From positions 610,277-636,191 of the forward strand of contig MU130073.1 in NCBI GenBank assembly GCA_015039465.1: 25,915 nt of DNA. The letters run 5' to 3'. The notes below the pieces were generated by a model. It ran no database searches. It saw only the letters and a program-made list of their open reading frames with translations, and was not told the origin of the DNA. This DNA is from Phlegmacium glaucopus (lineage: Eukaryota; Basidiomycota; Agaricomycetes; Agaricales; Cortinariaceae). The position numbers and the translations under genes were made by a program. This document shows, in pieces, positions 8,496-18,396 of the stretch (the first letter of the stretch is position 1; each line of letters begins with the position of its first letter).

Positions 8496-9907
8496 TATCG
8501 CGCACCAATACTGATTGGTAGTGTGAGAACAAAGCTTAAAAGTTGCCATCATGAAAATAAGCGGACTTCAAATTCACTTACCTATTTTGGAAGCAGCCCT
8601 GAATCGCGTTCCTGGTCGACAAATCATTCATTCAATGTTATCACCCTCATCGCTCATCATACTCTCAATGTCTCACACTATGTTCTTCATCATTTTCACT
8701 ATTGACATGCTCCTAAGCATATACCATCCATTTGTTCCTTGGCTAGTGATCCAGCAAAGCGATCAATCTACTATTCGCATCGGTCATCAGCTCGTGTTTG
8801 ATTGTATCTTTGGTCCATCATTTCAAGAACGGCCTCTTTATGGACGCATCAACTACATCTCCCATTATGTACAAGGCTTTGTCATCGTTGTTGTGGCTAT
8901 GGACCCACAAGTCTTCCCCTCAGCCATCTATCTTGCCATCCCTCGCTCCTGGATCTCACTCAGTCCCCTATCCTCAATTATCTACCTCTTATCTTATCAT
9001 TCACTGCCAAAACCATCATTCACGCAGTACCTGAAGCCTTCCCACCATCTTTATGACAATTTAGGAAGTCCAGGAGGATCACAACTAAGCAGGAATTGCA
9101 GATGAATCAGCAGCAGAGGATTATTCTCGCAGTGTGTCAAGTGTTATCAAGGCTGCGCAACATGGGATCATGGGCAAGTAGTGTTTTCTCGGGAACAAGG
9201 CTGCGCCTTTCAAGTGTTGACTCAGGACCTTTCACATTTTTGACATGACCACACGCCTATGGAGTTGATATATTTTTGCTATTGGACTATGTACACTGCC
9301 TTCTCTTCTTTTCTCTCACACTTTGACACTTTACAGATTTTTTTATTGTTCCTTCTTCTTTTCCATTGTTCTTTTCTTCTCGCAGCTGTCCTCTCTTTAT
9401 CTTTCTTACTTTGACAGTGCATACTTCTTTCTTTTTATTGTTCTACATAGCCTCATCCTTAGGGTATAAATACTGCTCTTTTGTACCAGGATAGGTAGTT
9501 CAGTTCAATTCATTCTTACCCCCCAACAATCATCATCTCAGTGGAATTCCAGTGAATTCCTTCCTCAAGTTCGCTTTTTCTGCCTTTAACTGTCAATCTA
9601 TCCCCACTGTCAATTACTATAGTCTTGCTGAAGACTCCCTCTTATTCTTCCTCATCCTCTTCCTTAACCCCTCTGAGTTTGCTTTTTCAGTCCTTTACTG
9701 TCAACCACTGTCAACTGCTATAGTCTTACTGAAGACTCTTCCTCATTCATCCTCATCCTTCTCATCTCTATTCTCACCCCCTACCTCTGTGTGATACAAG
9801 TCTAAGGTTATACCTTCCCTAAACGAACAACAGGGAGGCTTTTGACTTAAAGACTAGTCCATTGCTCTCTGGTTGGTGTTTATATACAACAACAACAACA
9901 ATTTATA
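8496..9907 (+). mobile_element. Repeat family B, copy B2, the longest copy (1412 bp), with CCGG duplication
   Basis: B2 starts TATCGCGCACCAATACTG and ends CAACAATTTATA. It is flanked by CCGG at 8492-8495 and CCGG at 9908-9911, and sits inside LTR A, whose sequence resumes after it. Inside are a frame open for 184 codons (8551-9105, also largely open in B3 and B1), a T-rich stretch, a TATA-box-like GGGTATAAATACTGCTC at about 9461-9477, and a C/T-rich region towards the 3' end. The promoter-like layout recalls an LTR, but the TAT...ATA ends and the 4-bp duplication are unusual. I do not recognise the family. Confidence 0.85.
9461..9477 (+). promoter_or_regulatory. TATA-box-like promoter core of repeat B2
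   Basis: GGGTATAAATACTGCTC is preserved in B2, B3 (about 12213-12229) and, with one change, B1 and the reversed B0. It is followed in all copies by GTACCAGGATAGGTA about 5 bases on. Its conservation in copies that have otherwise decayed at CpG sites suggests a core promoter in the ancestral element. Function is inferred from sequence only. Confidence 0.5.
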
Positions 9908-10068
9908 CCGGTTCCACTCCATTCCATTCTTACTCCGGAATTAGGACACAAAGGTTTAGGGTAGCACAGCACATACACTGAGGCTATAGTCCTTTCCCGT
10001 TCCATGGTTCCGTTCCGGTCAAACTCCATCCGATACTCTGGAATAGAGTTCTCAAACTTAACACCAAC

Positions 10069-10526
10069 AATGATGACAAGAACCAACAATAAAAACCAAT
10101 GACAACAAAGACTTACAACAATGGTGACAACCAACAAAATCAACTGGGGTTTCATTTTTTATTTTCTTTAAAAAGGATTTTTACTTTATCAATAACAACC
10201 AGCAGCATACAACCACTACATTAGTATATTACAGCAGCTTGTAGAAAATTATTTTATTTTTTCTTCTAAAACCAGTCAATTTTGATATCAGTGTGAGGAA
10301 TAGTTTCTGGTTGCATGAGTATATGGGGGGAGTTGACGGAGTCAACTCTAGTGCTCCAAATTTGTTGATTGTTTTATTATTTGAGTACTTGATTATAGAA
10401 TTCCTTAGTGTCTATGTTTTTATACCTTTGGTTTGTATTACTGTGTTTTGAAAATGGATAAAAGGGAATCTAAGATCCAAGAGTAAAAATGGAGAGGTAA
10501 CAAATTTGTATGTAAGAATGGAATGT
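10069..10526. other. Unassigned stretch between two solo LTRs
   Basis: The first part (about 10069-10145) is an AAC/ACAA-rich low-complexity run. The remainder is AT-rich with no supported open frame or repeat match. Confidence 0.4.
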
Positions 10527-11105
10527 TGTTAAGTTTAAAACAAAGGAAAAATGTCGGAGTAACTCCGGACCGGACGGATCGGAACCGGAACAAGTAACAG
10601 AAAGGACTTTGGCCTCAGCGTATGTGCTGTGCCGCCCAGCTCCTACAATGTCCTGATTTTGGAACCAGAAGAGAATGGAAAGATGGAAGACCTCAGTGAC
10701 TTAGAGGACAAACAAGAGGAGGAAACTAAGTTGATATTTGAACTGAGGAAAACATACAAGTTTCGAGTACTTAAATAATAAAAGGAATAGCATCCGAAAT
10801 ATAAAAGATAAATATAAAGTGCTGCATTCTGCTCCTGGAAAGTCCTGCATTCTTGGGGTGAATAATCCAAAGCTGGTGTGCTGACTGATAGTGGGAAAGT
10901 GATGACAAAGAAATAGTTGTTATGGCAAAGGTGTGGTAATGGGTTTGGAGTATCATTGGAAGAGTCAGAATGATACAGAGAAGTCTTGGAGTTGGATGTA
11001 GGAGGAGTAGAACCAGAAACATGGGAAGGTACTGGAATGGAGTATGGACTACCGGAAACAACTCCGATGGAGTTGGACCGGAGTAACATATAACAGAATG
11101 TAACA
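10527..11105 (-). mobile_element. Intact solo LTR family A (579 bp) with 5-bp target duplication
   Basis: On the plus strand it starts TGTTAAGTTT at 10527 and ends ATGTAACA at 11105. AATGT is present at 10522-10526 and at 11106-11110. Orientation is minus relative to the copy at 8076. It is the best reference for the family and shows how the LTR reads across the point that corresponds to the 1376/1377 seam. The open frames inside are shared pseudo-peptides, not genes. Confidence 0.93.
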
Positions 11106-11110
11106 AATGT

Positions 11111-11414
11111 GTAATTTTGGAGTAATTTCCAAAAAGGGAATGGATTTGAAATTGTAACACAGTACAAAATTCTGTGTGTGATATAATAATTTGAAATTGT
11201 TAAAATAGGTAATTTTCAAGGTAGGGAGAATCCCTCCTCACATCAGGTGCTGGCCCAGGCTCTGCTGGCATAGTAATTTATAAATATCTCAGTTATTACT
11301 TCTCTGTTTGAGACAAATTTATGCACATTACAAGTTTACAACTGTTAGGGAACAACAACTGTGCCAAGGTTAAACCAAGACACAAGCCACCAAGTACTCA
11401 GTCATGCTATGGGA
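11111..11414. other. Unassigned AT-rich stretch
   Basis: I see no gene, inverted-repeat end or match to the other repeats here. Confidence 0.4.
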
Positions 11415-12914
11415 GAACCCATAAGCATTGTTATTGACCAAGGTGCAGAACCTGTATCTGCACCTTAACTATTTATACTAATGTACATGGTCTGTGCACT
11501 TGTATGTACATGTGTGTATAGTGATAAGAATTAGTCATGTAATACTAAACTACTAAGTGGATAGCTAACCGGTATCGTGCACCAATACTGATTGGTAGCA
11601 TGGGTAAAAAGCTTAAAAGTTGCCATCATGAAAATAAAGTGGACTTGGAATTCACTTGCCTGTTTTGGAAGCAGCCTTGAATCACATTCCTGGTCAACAA
11701 ATCATTCATTCAATGTTATCATCCTCATCACTCATCTTATTCACAATGTCTTTCACCATGCTATCTATCATCTACACTATTGACATGATCCTAGACATAT
11801 ACCATCCATTTATTCCTTGGCTAGCAATACAACAAAACAATCAATCCACTATTTGCATCAGTCATCGGCTTGTGTTTGATCGTATCTATGGCCCATCATT
11901 TCAAGAACAGCCCATTTATGGATGCATCAGCTACATCTCCCATTATGTAAAAGGCTTTGTCATTGTTGTTGTGGCTATGGACCCACAAGTCTTCCTCTCA
12001 GCTATCTACCTTGCCATACCTCACTCCTGGATCTCACTCAGTCCCCTATCCTCAATTATCTACCTCTTATCTTATCATTCACTGCCAGAACCAACATTCA
12101 TGTGGTATCTGGATCCTTCCCACCCTCTTTACGCTGTCATCTCTTCAGCTTTCTTCCTTTGACAGCACATACTTCTTTTTTTTATTATTGTTCTACATAG
12201 CCTCATCCTTAGGGTATAAATACTGCTCTTGTGTACCAGGATAGGTAATTCCCCTCAGTTTTCCTCAATCCACTTCTTAGTCCTCTACAGTCATCATCTC
12301 AGTGGACCTCTAAGTTCGCTTTTTTCAGCCTTTAACTATTACTGTCCCCTATTGTCTACTGCTATAGTCTTACTGAAGACTCTTTCTCACTCATCCTCTT
12401 CTCTATACTCTCTCACCTCAGTCACTTTTCTATTCATCTTCATCCTCATCCTCATCACCTCTATTCTTTCCCACTACCTCTGTGTGTTACAAGTCTAAGG
12501 CTAAGCCTTCCCTAAACAAATAACAGGGAGTCTTTTGACCTAAAGACTGGTCCACTACTCTCTGGTTGGTGGTATATATCAACACAAACAACAATCTATA
12601 CTAGGCTCATGACTAAGGTGTAATGACTAAGACTATGGATCTAGGTCCATGTTAGGGAATGAATGGAGGTATAGAACACTCCATTGAACATTACATTCAT
12701 GCTTCTTGGATAACCCCATAAACATTGTTATTGACCAAGGTGCAGAACCTATATCTGCACCTTAACTATTTATACTAAGATACATGGTCTGTGCACTATA
12801 TATGTACTTGTTTGTATAGTGATAAGAATCAGCTATGAGTAATACTAAACTACTAAGCGGATAGTTAACTGGCCTTGTGACTAAGGCATAATGACTAGGA
12901 CTACAGATCTAGGT
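11415..12914. repeat. Tandem duplication D-E; first unit carries repeat B3, second is the empty site
   Basis: Unit 1 is D1 (11415-11572) plus E1 (from 12601) with B3 between them. Unit 2 is D2 (about 12710-12872) plus E2 (12873-12914). Shared blocks include TTGTTATTGACCAAGG, ATCTGCACCTTAACTATTTA and GATAAGAAT in D, and GACTAAGG..TAATGACTA in E. The D2/E2 junction reads TTAACTGGCCTTGTGACTAAGG and represents the pre-insertion site of B3. Confidence 0.85.
11573..12600 (+). mobile_element. Repeat family B, copy B3 (1028 bp), internally deleted
   Basis: B3 starts TATCGTGCACCAATACTG and ends CAACAATCTATA. It is flanked by CCGG (11569-11572) and CTAG (12601-12604). The paralogous empty site at 12869-12872 has a single CTGG, so the flanks are a decayed 4-bp duplication. 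Compared with B2 it lacks about 330 bp (equivalent of 9055-9380). Many CpG sites of B2 are TpG or CpA here. The frame 11656-12162 is the counterpart of the B2 frame. Confidence 0.88.
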
Positions 12915-12918
12915 ATGG

Positions 12919-13316
12919 GAGATGGGTAAGAGTAGGCGCTAAGGTAGTAAGCTCATGATGGGACATCACATAGTGACAGAGGGTGTCGGGTAGTGCCATA
13001 GGCCTAGGCAATAACATAGGGTTGTTGTATGATGGGTGAGATTGAGGTGACAGGTGGTGTTATGCGTAAACTGGGAGGCATAGGGTAGGATTAAAGGGAG
13101 ATCCCCTGACAGTCCAGGAGACAGGTAAGGGTAGACACTAGGGTAGTAAGCTTGTGATGGGACATCACATGGTGACGGAGGGTGTTGGGTGTTGGGTAGT
13201 GCCATAGGGGTCTAGGCAGTAGTGTAGGGTGACTGTACAATGGGTGAGATCAATAGATGGGTGGTGCTATGCATAAGACTGGGAAGCATAGGGTAGGACC
13301 AAAGGGAGGTCCCCTG
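12919..13316. repeat. 199-bp tandem duplication
   Basis: Two units start at 12919 (GAGATGGGTAAGAGTAGGCG) and 13118 (GAGACAGGTAAGGGTAGACA). They share blocks such as TGATGGGACATCACAT, GGTAGTGCCATAGG, GCATAGGGTAGGA and TCCCCTGACA in order. The second unit has a small extra GGGTGTT duplication. No coding sequence is supported. Confidence 0.8.
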
Positions 13317-13439
13317 ACAATAACTGCATGAATGAGATGAACAGAATAATATAAAACATTTGGTAGATACACCATCACTATCATAACCACTGCTGGCACC
13401 AGGTGGTGTTTCCCTTAGAAAAACTTATTTTTAGACATG

Positions 13440-13625
13440 TTTTGTTATTTGGGATTCCAGTGGAATCTGACCAGACATACGGTCTGGTCATTTTTCTACA
13501 TCCACCAGACTCTGACTGGACTTTGACTGGACTTCCACTGGACTCTGGCAGAATTTTACTGGAGTCCATCAGAATTTTACCAGAGTCCATTGGAGTCTGG
13601 CCAGACAATGTGGGGGACTGTAAAA
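13440..13625. repeat. Degenerate short-repeat block rich in CTGGACTT / CCAGAGTCC words
   Basis: The block carries many imperfect copies of a roughly 11-base word (ACTGGACTTTG, CCACTGGACTC, TTACTGGAGTCC) and two small palindromes (GACCAGAC..GTCTGGTC and GTCTGGCCAGAC). Its right edge, ACAATGTGGGGGACTG, is reminiscent of the CCCCACACATT end of the element at 2189. I could not define a left end. Confidence 0.45.
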
Positions 13626-14063
13626 TACATGGGACAGTGTGACTGTGACACTTGACAGCACTATAAACAGAAGGAACCTTTGCTATGGTTCTATGATGCT
13701 GTCCAGTGCTGTCCAGTGCTGGTCAGCTGACCCCCAGTTTACTGATGGACATCTATGGACTTGTTGTCATTGTGCATTTCTAGATCTCCTCTTTTATATA
13801 TAGACCACAGTCTTATCAACTTACTACCTAGCTGTACTTCATGCTTTACTGTGGTGTATGTCCCTAATCAATGAAGAGAATTGTTTAATGATATCTCTTT
13901 CCAGATATCCATTGTTGTTGTTCCAAAATTTAATTGTTAATTCTTCATACTAAGGTATGCAGTCACTGTTATGGCTCATCCAGCTGTTCCACTACCATTA
14001 CAGTGGGTGTAGGCCACCATCTGCCTCACTGATGTGAGTCACCACCTATCTTTTACTTGCCTT
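13626..14063. other. Unassigned stretch
   Basis: It holds a TCCAGTGCTGTCCAGTGCTG short repeat near 13699-13720 and nothing else that I can support. Confidence 0.35.
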
Positions 14064-14245
14064 ACATCAGGAAAAAGGATTTTTGCCTCAGGTGACCTTA
14101 GGTAATTTATTAGTGTCACATCATCGCTCAGGGCACTTCAGGACACTTCAGGACGTCCTAGGGCAGCTCAGGTAACTCTGGGTAAAGTGTTAGTGTCACA
14201 TTATTACTCAGGACACCTCAGTACATCTTGAGGTGTCCTGAGCTG
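14064..14245. repeat. Subterminal repeat next to the Plavaka gene, probable element end
   Basis: It begins ACATCAGGAAAAAGGATTTT and runs through repeated CTCAGGACAC / CTTCAGGACA words, closely matching the two ends of the element at 6373-7827. It contains a 12-bp stem, 8-base loop hairpin (CAGGACACCTCA..TGAGGTGTCCTG). It lies 84 bp beyond the transposase stop codon, where a 3' terminal region of a CACTA-like element would be expected. I did not find its inverted partner upstream of the transposase, so the other end is lost or too diverged. Confidence 0.55.
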
Positions 14246-14328
14246 TTGCCTCACTAATGGCCCTATAGCCGCCTCTGGCTTTTTGAGCCTATATATTAAG
14301 AACTTAAAATATATTTAAATCCCATTCT

Positions 14329-17300
14329 CTACCAAAGGGTTTGATATGCATACATATTTAGCCAATTATTAATGAAGAAGACCGAGGCCTCATCCAAGAC
14401 ATTACTAGCTTCCCACTTGCTCTCCCGAGCTAAGGCGACAGTATCTGAATCATCTGAAAATTTTGGAAAAAGCATACAACTTTGGCGAATGTTGGACAAA
14501 GGGATAACGGCTCCAATAGCCTTTCCATCTGCACCTAAGGCCTTCTTAATAATGTACATACCATGGGATTTATCAGGCTGGGATTGAAGAGGTGAATACC
14601 ATTCAATATAGGCTAGCGGTTGTTTAGGCCATTGTGCAGGCGCTGGTGTAGGGCCAATTCCAAAGTCAATGATGTCAGGAAGTTGAAAAATTACTTTAAT
14701 GCGTGCGATTCGGGTGCCTACATTAAATTAGCCTTTGAAACAATTTCAAAAATGTTGTTAGCCTACCAGTAAGTCCTGTAGATTCTGCAGCACTACTATT
14801 CAGAACAACAACAGTGTCAAATCTACCATTTGGAAGTCTTTTGGATATTGGAATTGCCTTGACTAGGTCATTTTCCTCAGAATCATCTTGCAATGCCTCT
14901 GGATGAAATTTAAACATATTGAAGACATCAAGGTGACGAAAAGGAAGAGAGAACTGGCTAGCTCGTCGCATGGAGGTTGGTGATGAGAGAAAACTGTTCA
15001 AGAATTCCTTTAGGTAACGCGAAAGTCCAGGGGCCTTGTGATTAGATTCAATGGTAGCGATAAGTTTTTTAGGATGGTTGGGTGTTTTGGCGATTGAGAT
15101 GGGGGGCCTTTTTGTCAATAAAATGGTTTCCTTTGTTGATTTCAAAGGCATAGAGTATTCACGAGTAGTTAAAATGTTGTCAAATATGTCAACCTTTTCT
15201 TGTCGAGAAAGCCAGCGAATCATTTGAGGAAACTCATCACGTTGATTTGATGCCCTCCAACCATTCTTTGCAAAGTCAATATGAAGCCGCTCAAACATCT
15301 CCGTATTGTAGTTGTCAGTCGTCCCAAAAAGTTCAATAGCCTCAATGTAGTGGAGAAGGGAGTGGAATTTTGGAATATTGAGGTTGTCTCGGACACCAGC
15401 ATTTATAAAGTAGATTTTATGCTTGTGAAAGTCATTGAGAGCGTCTTGAAGATATCCAAGAGTCACAGTATCATGAGTGGTATATTGGGCCAAGTAAATG
15501 AAGTCTAAAGCTGCCTTGATTGCTTGCAGACCAATTCTCGGAATTTTCCCAACAAGACAACCCAAGAGGATCTTCGCCATGTTCTTCCTCTCTGAACCAG
15601 AGATCTGTGATAAGGCAGAGATCCCATTTTTGAACTTTCGCAGACCATAACCAATGGGTAAAGCGCGTATTCTCCGATCAAGCTCAGCAGGCTTTAATAT
15701 AAGCTGACACCAACTAATAATGTGCTTAAATATGCCTTGGTAGAGTTGATGAAGGACATCTGGAGTAATGGCACGATGAATGTCACAGAGAGGAAAATCC
15801 TTCCAAAATGGGGAGTAAATGCTACCAGCAACGTCGCTTTCCATACAGGCCTTATGAAATTGGTTGTGACTTGAAAAAGCAGCTTTGGCATTGTCGATGA
15901 TTGTCTGAGTCCATTCCTGAGTTCGTGCGGGGCCTGCTTGTGCATTCTGAAGATCATTTGCTTTTGAACGGCACTTAGGACAGGTAGTGGACTTTGTGCA
16001 AGTGACCAAGCATTGCTCTGGGTAATCGGCCACATAGCAAGTAAGAATTGGATGAACCTGTCGCACATTTCCAAGACCATCTACCATATCAACACCCTGC
16101 TGACCCGCAGTCTTCAAGGGTTCCAGGATGACCCTCATTGACTCATGAAATATGCGTTGAACGCGAGATCGATGTTCAACATCTGACATCAAGGAACGGC
16201 GTTGTATTTTCTCTACTGAGAGGTACGCAATTAAGATACAACCATGTTGGGATGGCTTTCTCCGAATAGATTTTGGTAGGTTTCCAATGGTGAGATAAAC
16301 TGGATAGGCAGCCTTACTGCCTGAGAATTGAGTCAACTGCGTCTTATCTGTGGCAATGATCACTGGTGCTAAGGTTGCACCTCTTGGAAGGTGGCTCTTA
16401 ATAACGACAGTCATGTAAGAGAAATTGATGTGGATCTAGAAAAAAGATGCTTACTTGGAGAACCGTCCACCATTTTCCTGTCCACATCTCAGAATAAATG
16501 CACTTTTGCCATGAAACATCAGAATAAACTTTTTTTGGTGCAAAGACCAGATCCCTTGCATGGCCTGGGTTCTTCCAAAGGCTCTTGATAGCCTCAAGAG
16601 GATCTCGATAACGAATCGTGTACTTGTCCTCAGGTTGATCTCTAAAGACCAGTTGACGTGTCATCCACTCTCCTGCTCGGTCAGGAATACTATCAATCTT
16701 CTGATACAGTGATCGCATATTATGATATGATAAACCCAGTCTTTCCTTGAGCTAAAACATATTTTTTCGTATCAGAGCTCCTTTACCAAGAATTTGAGGG
16801 AACATACCCCAGGAATGCTGAGCAACCGATCAAAGGCATTGTTTCCTGGACCATCCCTAATAGCCCACCTAGAGACTCTCCAATCCAGCTCAGAAGTAAA
16901 GGGAAAAAACCGATTATCGTCCAGTCCAAGGTCCATTGCAGTATCTTGATCTTGATCTAATGAATGGACTTTGCGATAGATGAGCCCGGCTGAAGAGTCC
17001 TCATCAACAATCCGGTTGTCATCTTCATCATCAAGCGCACGATGTATCATCCTTTCAGCAGTAGATGGTCCCGGCCCTGCTTCTCCTTCGTTGAGAGGTT
17101 GGATTGGGATTGCGGGAATGAAATGGAATGAGTCAGTGACGCTTTCCAGACCTGAAAGATCAAAGTCTTCATCTTCCAGGTCTTCACAAAAATCATCAGG
17201 GGTGGTAGGGTTGGTGAAAGAACAAGATGCGGAGTCAGAGGAAGGTGCTGGAGCTGAGGATGAACTTGAAGACGATGTTGGGGCAGTTGGGAGATCACCC

Positions 17301-17497
17301 ATGAGAAAATCTTCCCCTTCAAAATCCCATAAAGGTGGATCTTCTGACATGGGGCCTGGGCTATTGTTACTGGTGTTCAGTTCTCGTAGTTTGCCCTTCA
17401 TGTACCAAGAGCATGTGCGAGCACTGCTCAAATGGGATTGCATTCCACGGAGGGTCTTGAAGAAACGCTGACAGGCAGGACATACAGGTTCATCCAT
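14329..17497 (-). CDS. Plavaka-type (CACTA-like) transposase, four exons, 1001 residues
   Basis: The exons (minus strand) are 17497-16808, 16751-16455, 16396-14767 and 14717-14329. The introns, of 56, 58 and 49 bp, all start GT (GTATGT, GTAAGC, GTAGGC) and end AG, and joining them keeps one open frame to a TAG stop. The protein opens with a C-x2-C-x12-H-x6-C finger (residues 6-29). An acidic serine-rich linker follows, then LKERLGLSYHN, and KWWTVLQ running into SHLPRGATLAPVIIATDKTQ. A Cys cluster (residues 458-471, ending TCPKC) precedes CDIHRAITPDVLHQL (about 533-547) and TEMFERLHIDFAKNGW (about 694-709). The C-terminal part has VIFQLPDIIDFG and YIEWYSPL. I recognise these as Plavaka transposase features. 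Probable catalytic acids are D346, D534 or D542, and E695 or E698 (inferred). No break is visible, so the gene may be functional, in contrast to its surroundings. Confidence 0.93.
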
Positions 17498-17710
17498 TGT
17501 ATATTTTGAGCACTCAGATTGTTGATAAAGAGTAGAGGCACCTGAGTAAAGTAGTGCAAACGATGTAGATTATCAGTGGGAAAGGAGCGACCTGGCTGGT
17601 CCCTCCTTTCCCACAGTTTTTTCTTTTTTTTTCTTCTAATTTCTTGTATAGGACATGGTCCTCATAGTACGCTAACACAGTACTACATATAAAGAATTCT
17701 ATAGATTATA

Positions 17711-18396
17711 TTATACTGCAGACCTAAGCCTAACCAACCTATCCAATGTCTCATCAATGAATAATCTTAGTTGTTCTCTCTCTGCCTCTATGTTCGCCAA
17801 CTGACTCTTTGCCACACTTATATCCTCCCTCAAGCCAGACACCTGCTTCATGATAAAATCCCTCTCAGCACTTGACTTGAGAAAAAGTTGATGATATTTC
17901 ACTACTATTTCTTTTAGACTCAAAGTTGGATAGAATCTGGTTGCGTCAATAAAACATTCTTCCCTAATAAATCAATTTGTTAGTAAATGTTAAAAAAAAT
18001 TATCATTAAGAATTGTGCATACAGATTTGAAGGAAGGAATCCCTCTGCCTCATAAGATGGAGAAGGCAAAGGACTGGGAGAGATATTGCCTATGTCTGGT
18101 TTGGGAGAAATAAATCTTGGAAGCGACTGAGGTGAAGATAGGGATGGTGAAGGACGTGGGGAAGCAAAACTAGCTGGAAAGGATGCCATAGGGGAGTCAT
18201 ATTCAGGGTAAAATTCAGGATGTAGATGTTTGGGATGATAACGAGGGGGATTATCCATGTTCCATAACCCAGGATCACAGTAATAAGAATCATCGGAATT
18301 CACATGTTTACCAGCCAGGAAAGGTGGTGACTGAGGTGCCAACTCATGCTCAGATTGTGAATCAGGTGCGTCAGAAGAAAAATGTTGTGCTGGCAT
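17711..18396 (-). CDS. Unrecognised 208-residue Pro/Ser-rich coiled-coil protein, two exons, possible element accessory gene
   Basis: Exon 1 is 18396-18023 and exon 2 is 17963-17711. The 59-bp intron starts GTATGC and ends TTATTAG, and joining completes a Leu codon in frame. I chose the ATG at 18396 (MPAQHFSSDAPDS...) because the frame upstream has only a GTG. The first 120 residues are rich in Pro, Ser, Tyr and acidic residues. Residues about 150-205 (KSSAERDFIMKQV, then LREDISVAKSQL, then EREQLRLFIDETLDRL) show heptad-like spacing and look like a coiled coil, so it may self-associate or bind a partner. It points the same way as the transposase and ends 213 bp before the transposase start. 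I do not recognise the family. The neighbouring position suggests, but does not prove, that the two genes belong to one element. Confidence 0.7.

Larger units (their letters stand above)
8076..10063 (+). mobile_element. Solo LTR family A (572 bp) interrupted by repeat B2
   Basis: It begins TGTTACATTC at 8076, ends TTAACA at 10063, and is flanked by CCAAC at 8071-8075 and CCAAC at 10064-10068. Removal of 8496-9911 (B2 plus one CCGG) leaves 572 bp collinear with the complete 579-bp copy at 10527-11105. The right part 9912-10063 retains the recognisable blocks GCACAGCACATAC and AAACTTAACA. The order of events is clear: LTR insertion, loss of the internal region, then insertion of B. Confidence 0.92.

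Noticed and set aside
15694..16080. 128-codon minus-strand frame in another phase
   Set aside because: Out-of-frame shadow of transposase exon 3, which shows the conserved motifs.
16980..17471. 163-codon plus-strand frame
   Set aside because: Antisense shadow of the serine/acidic-rich first exon of the transposase gene.
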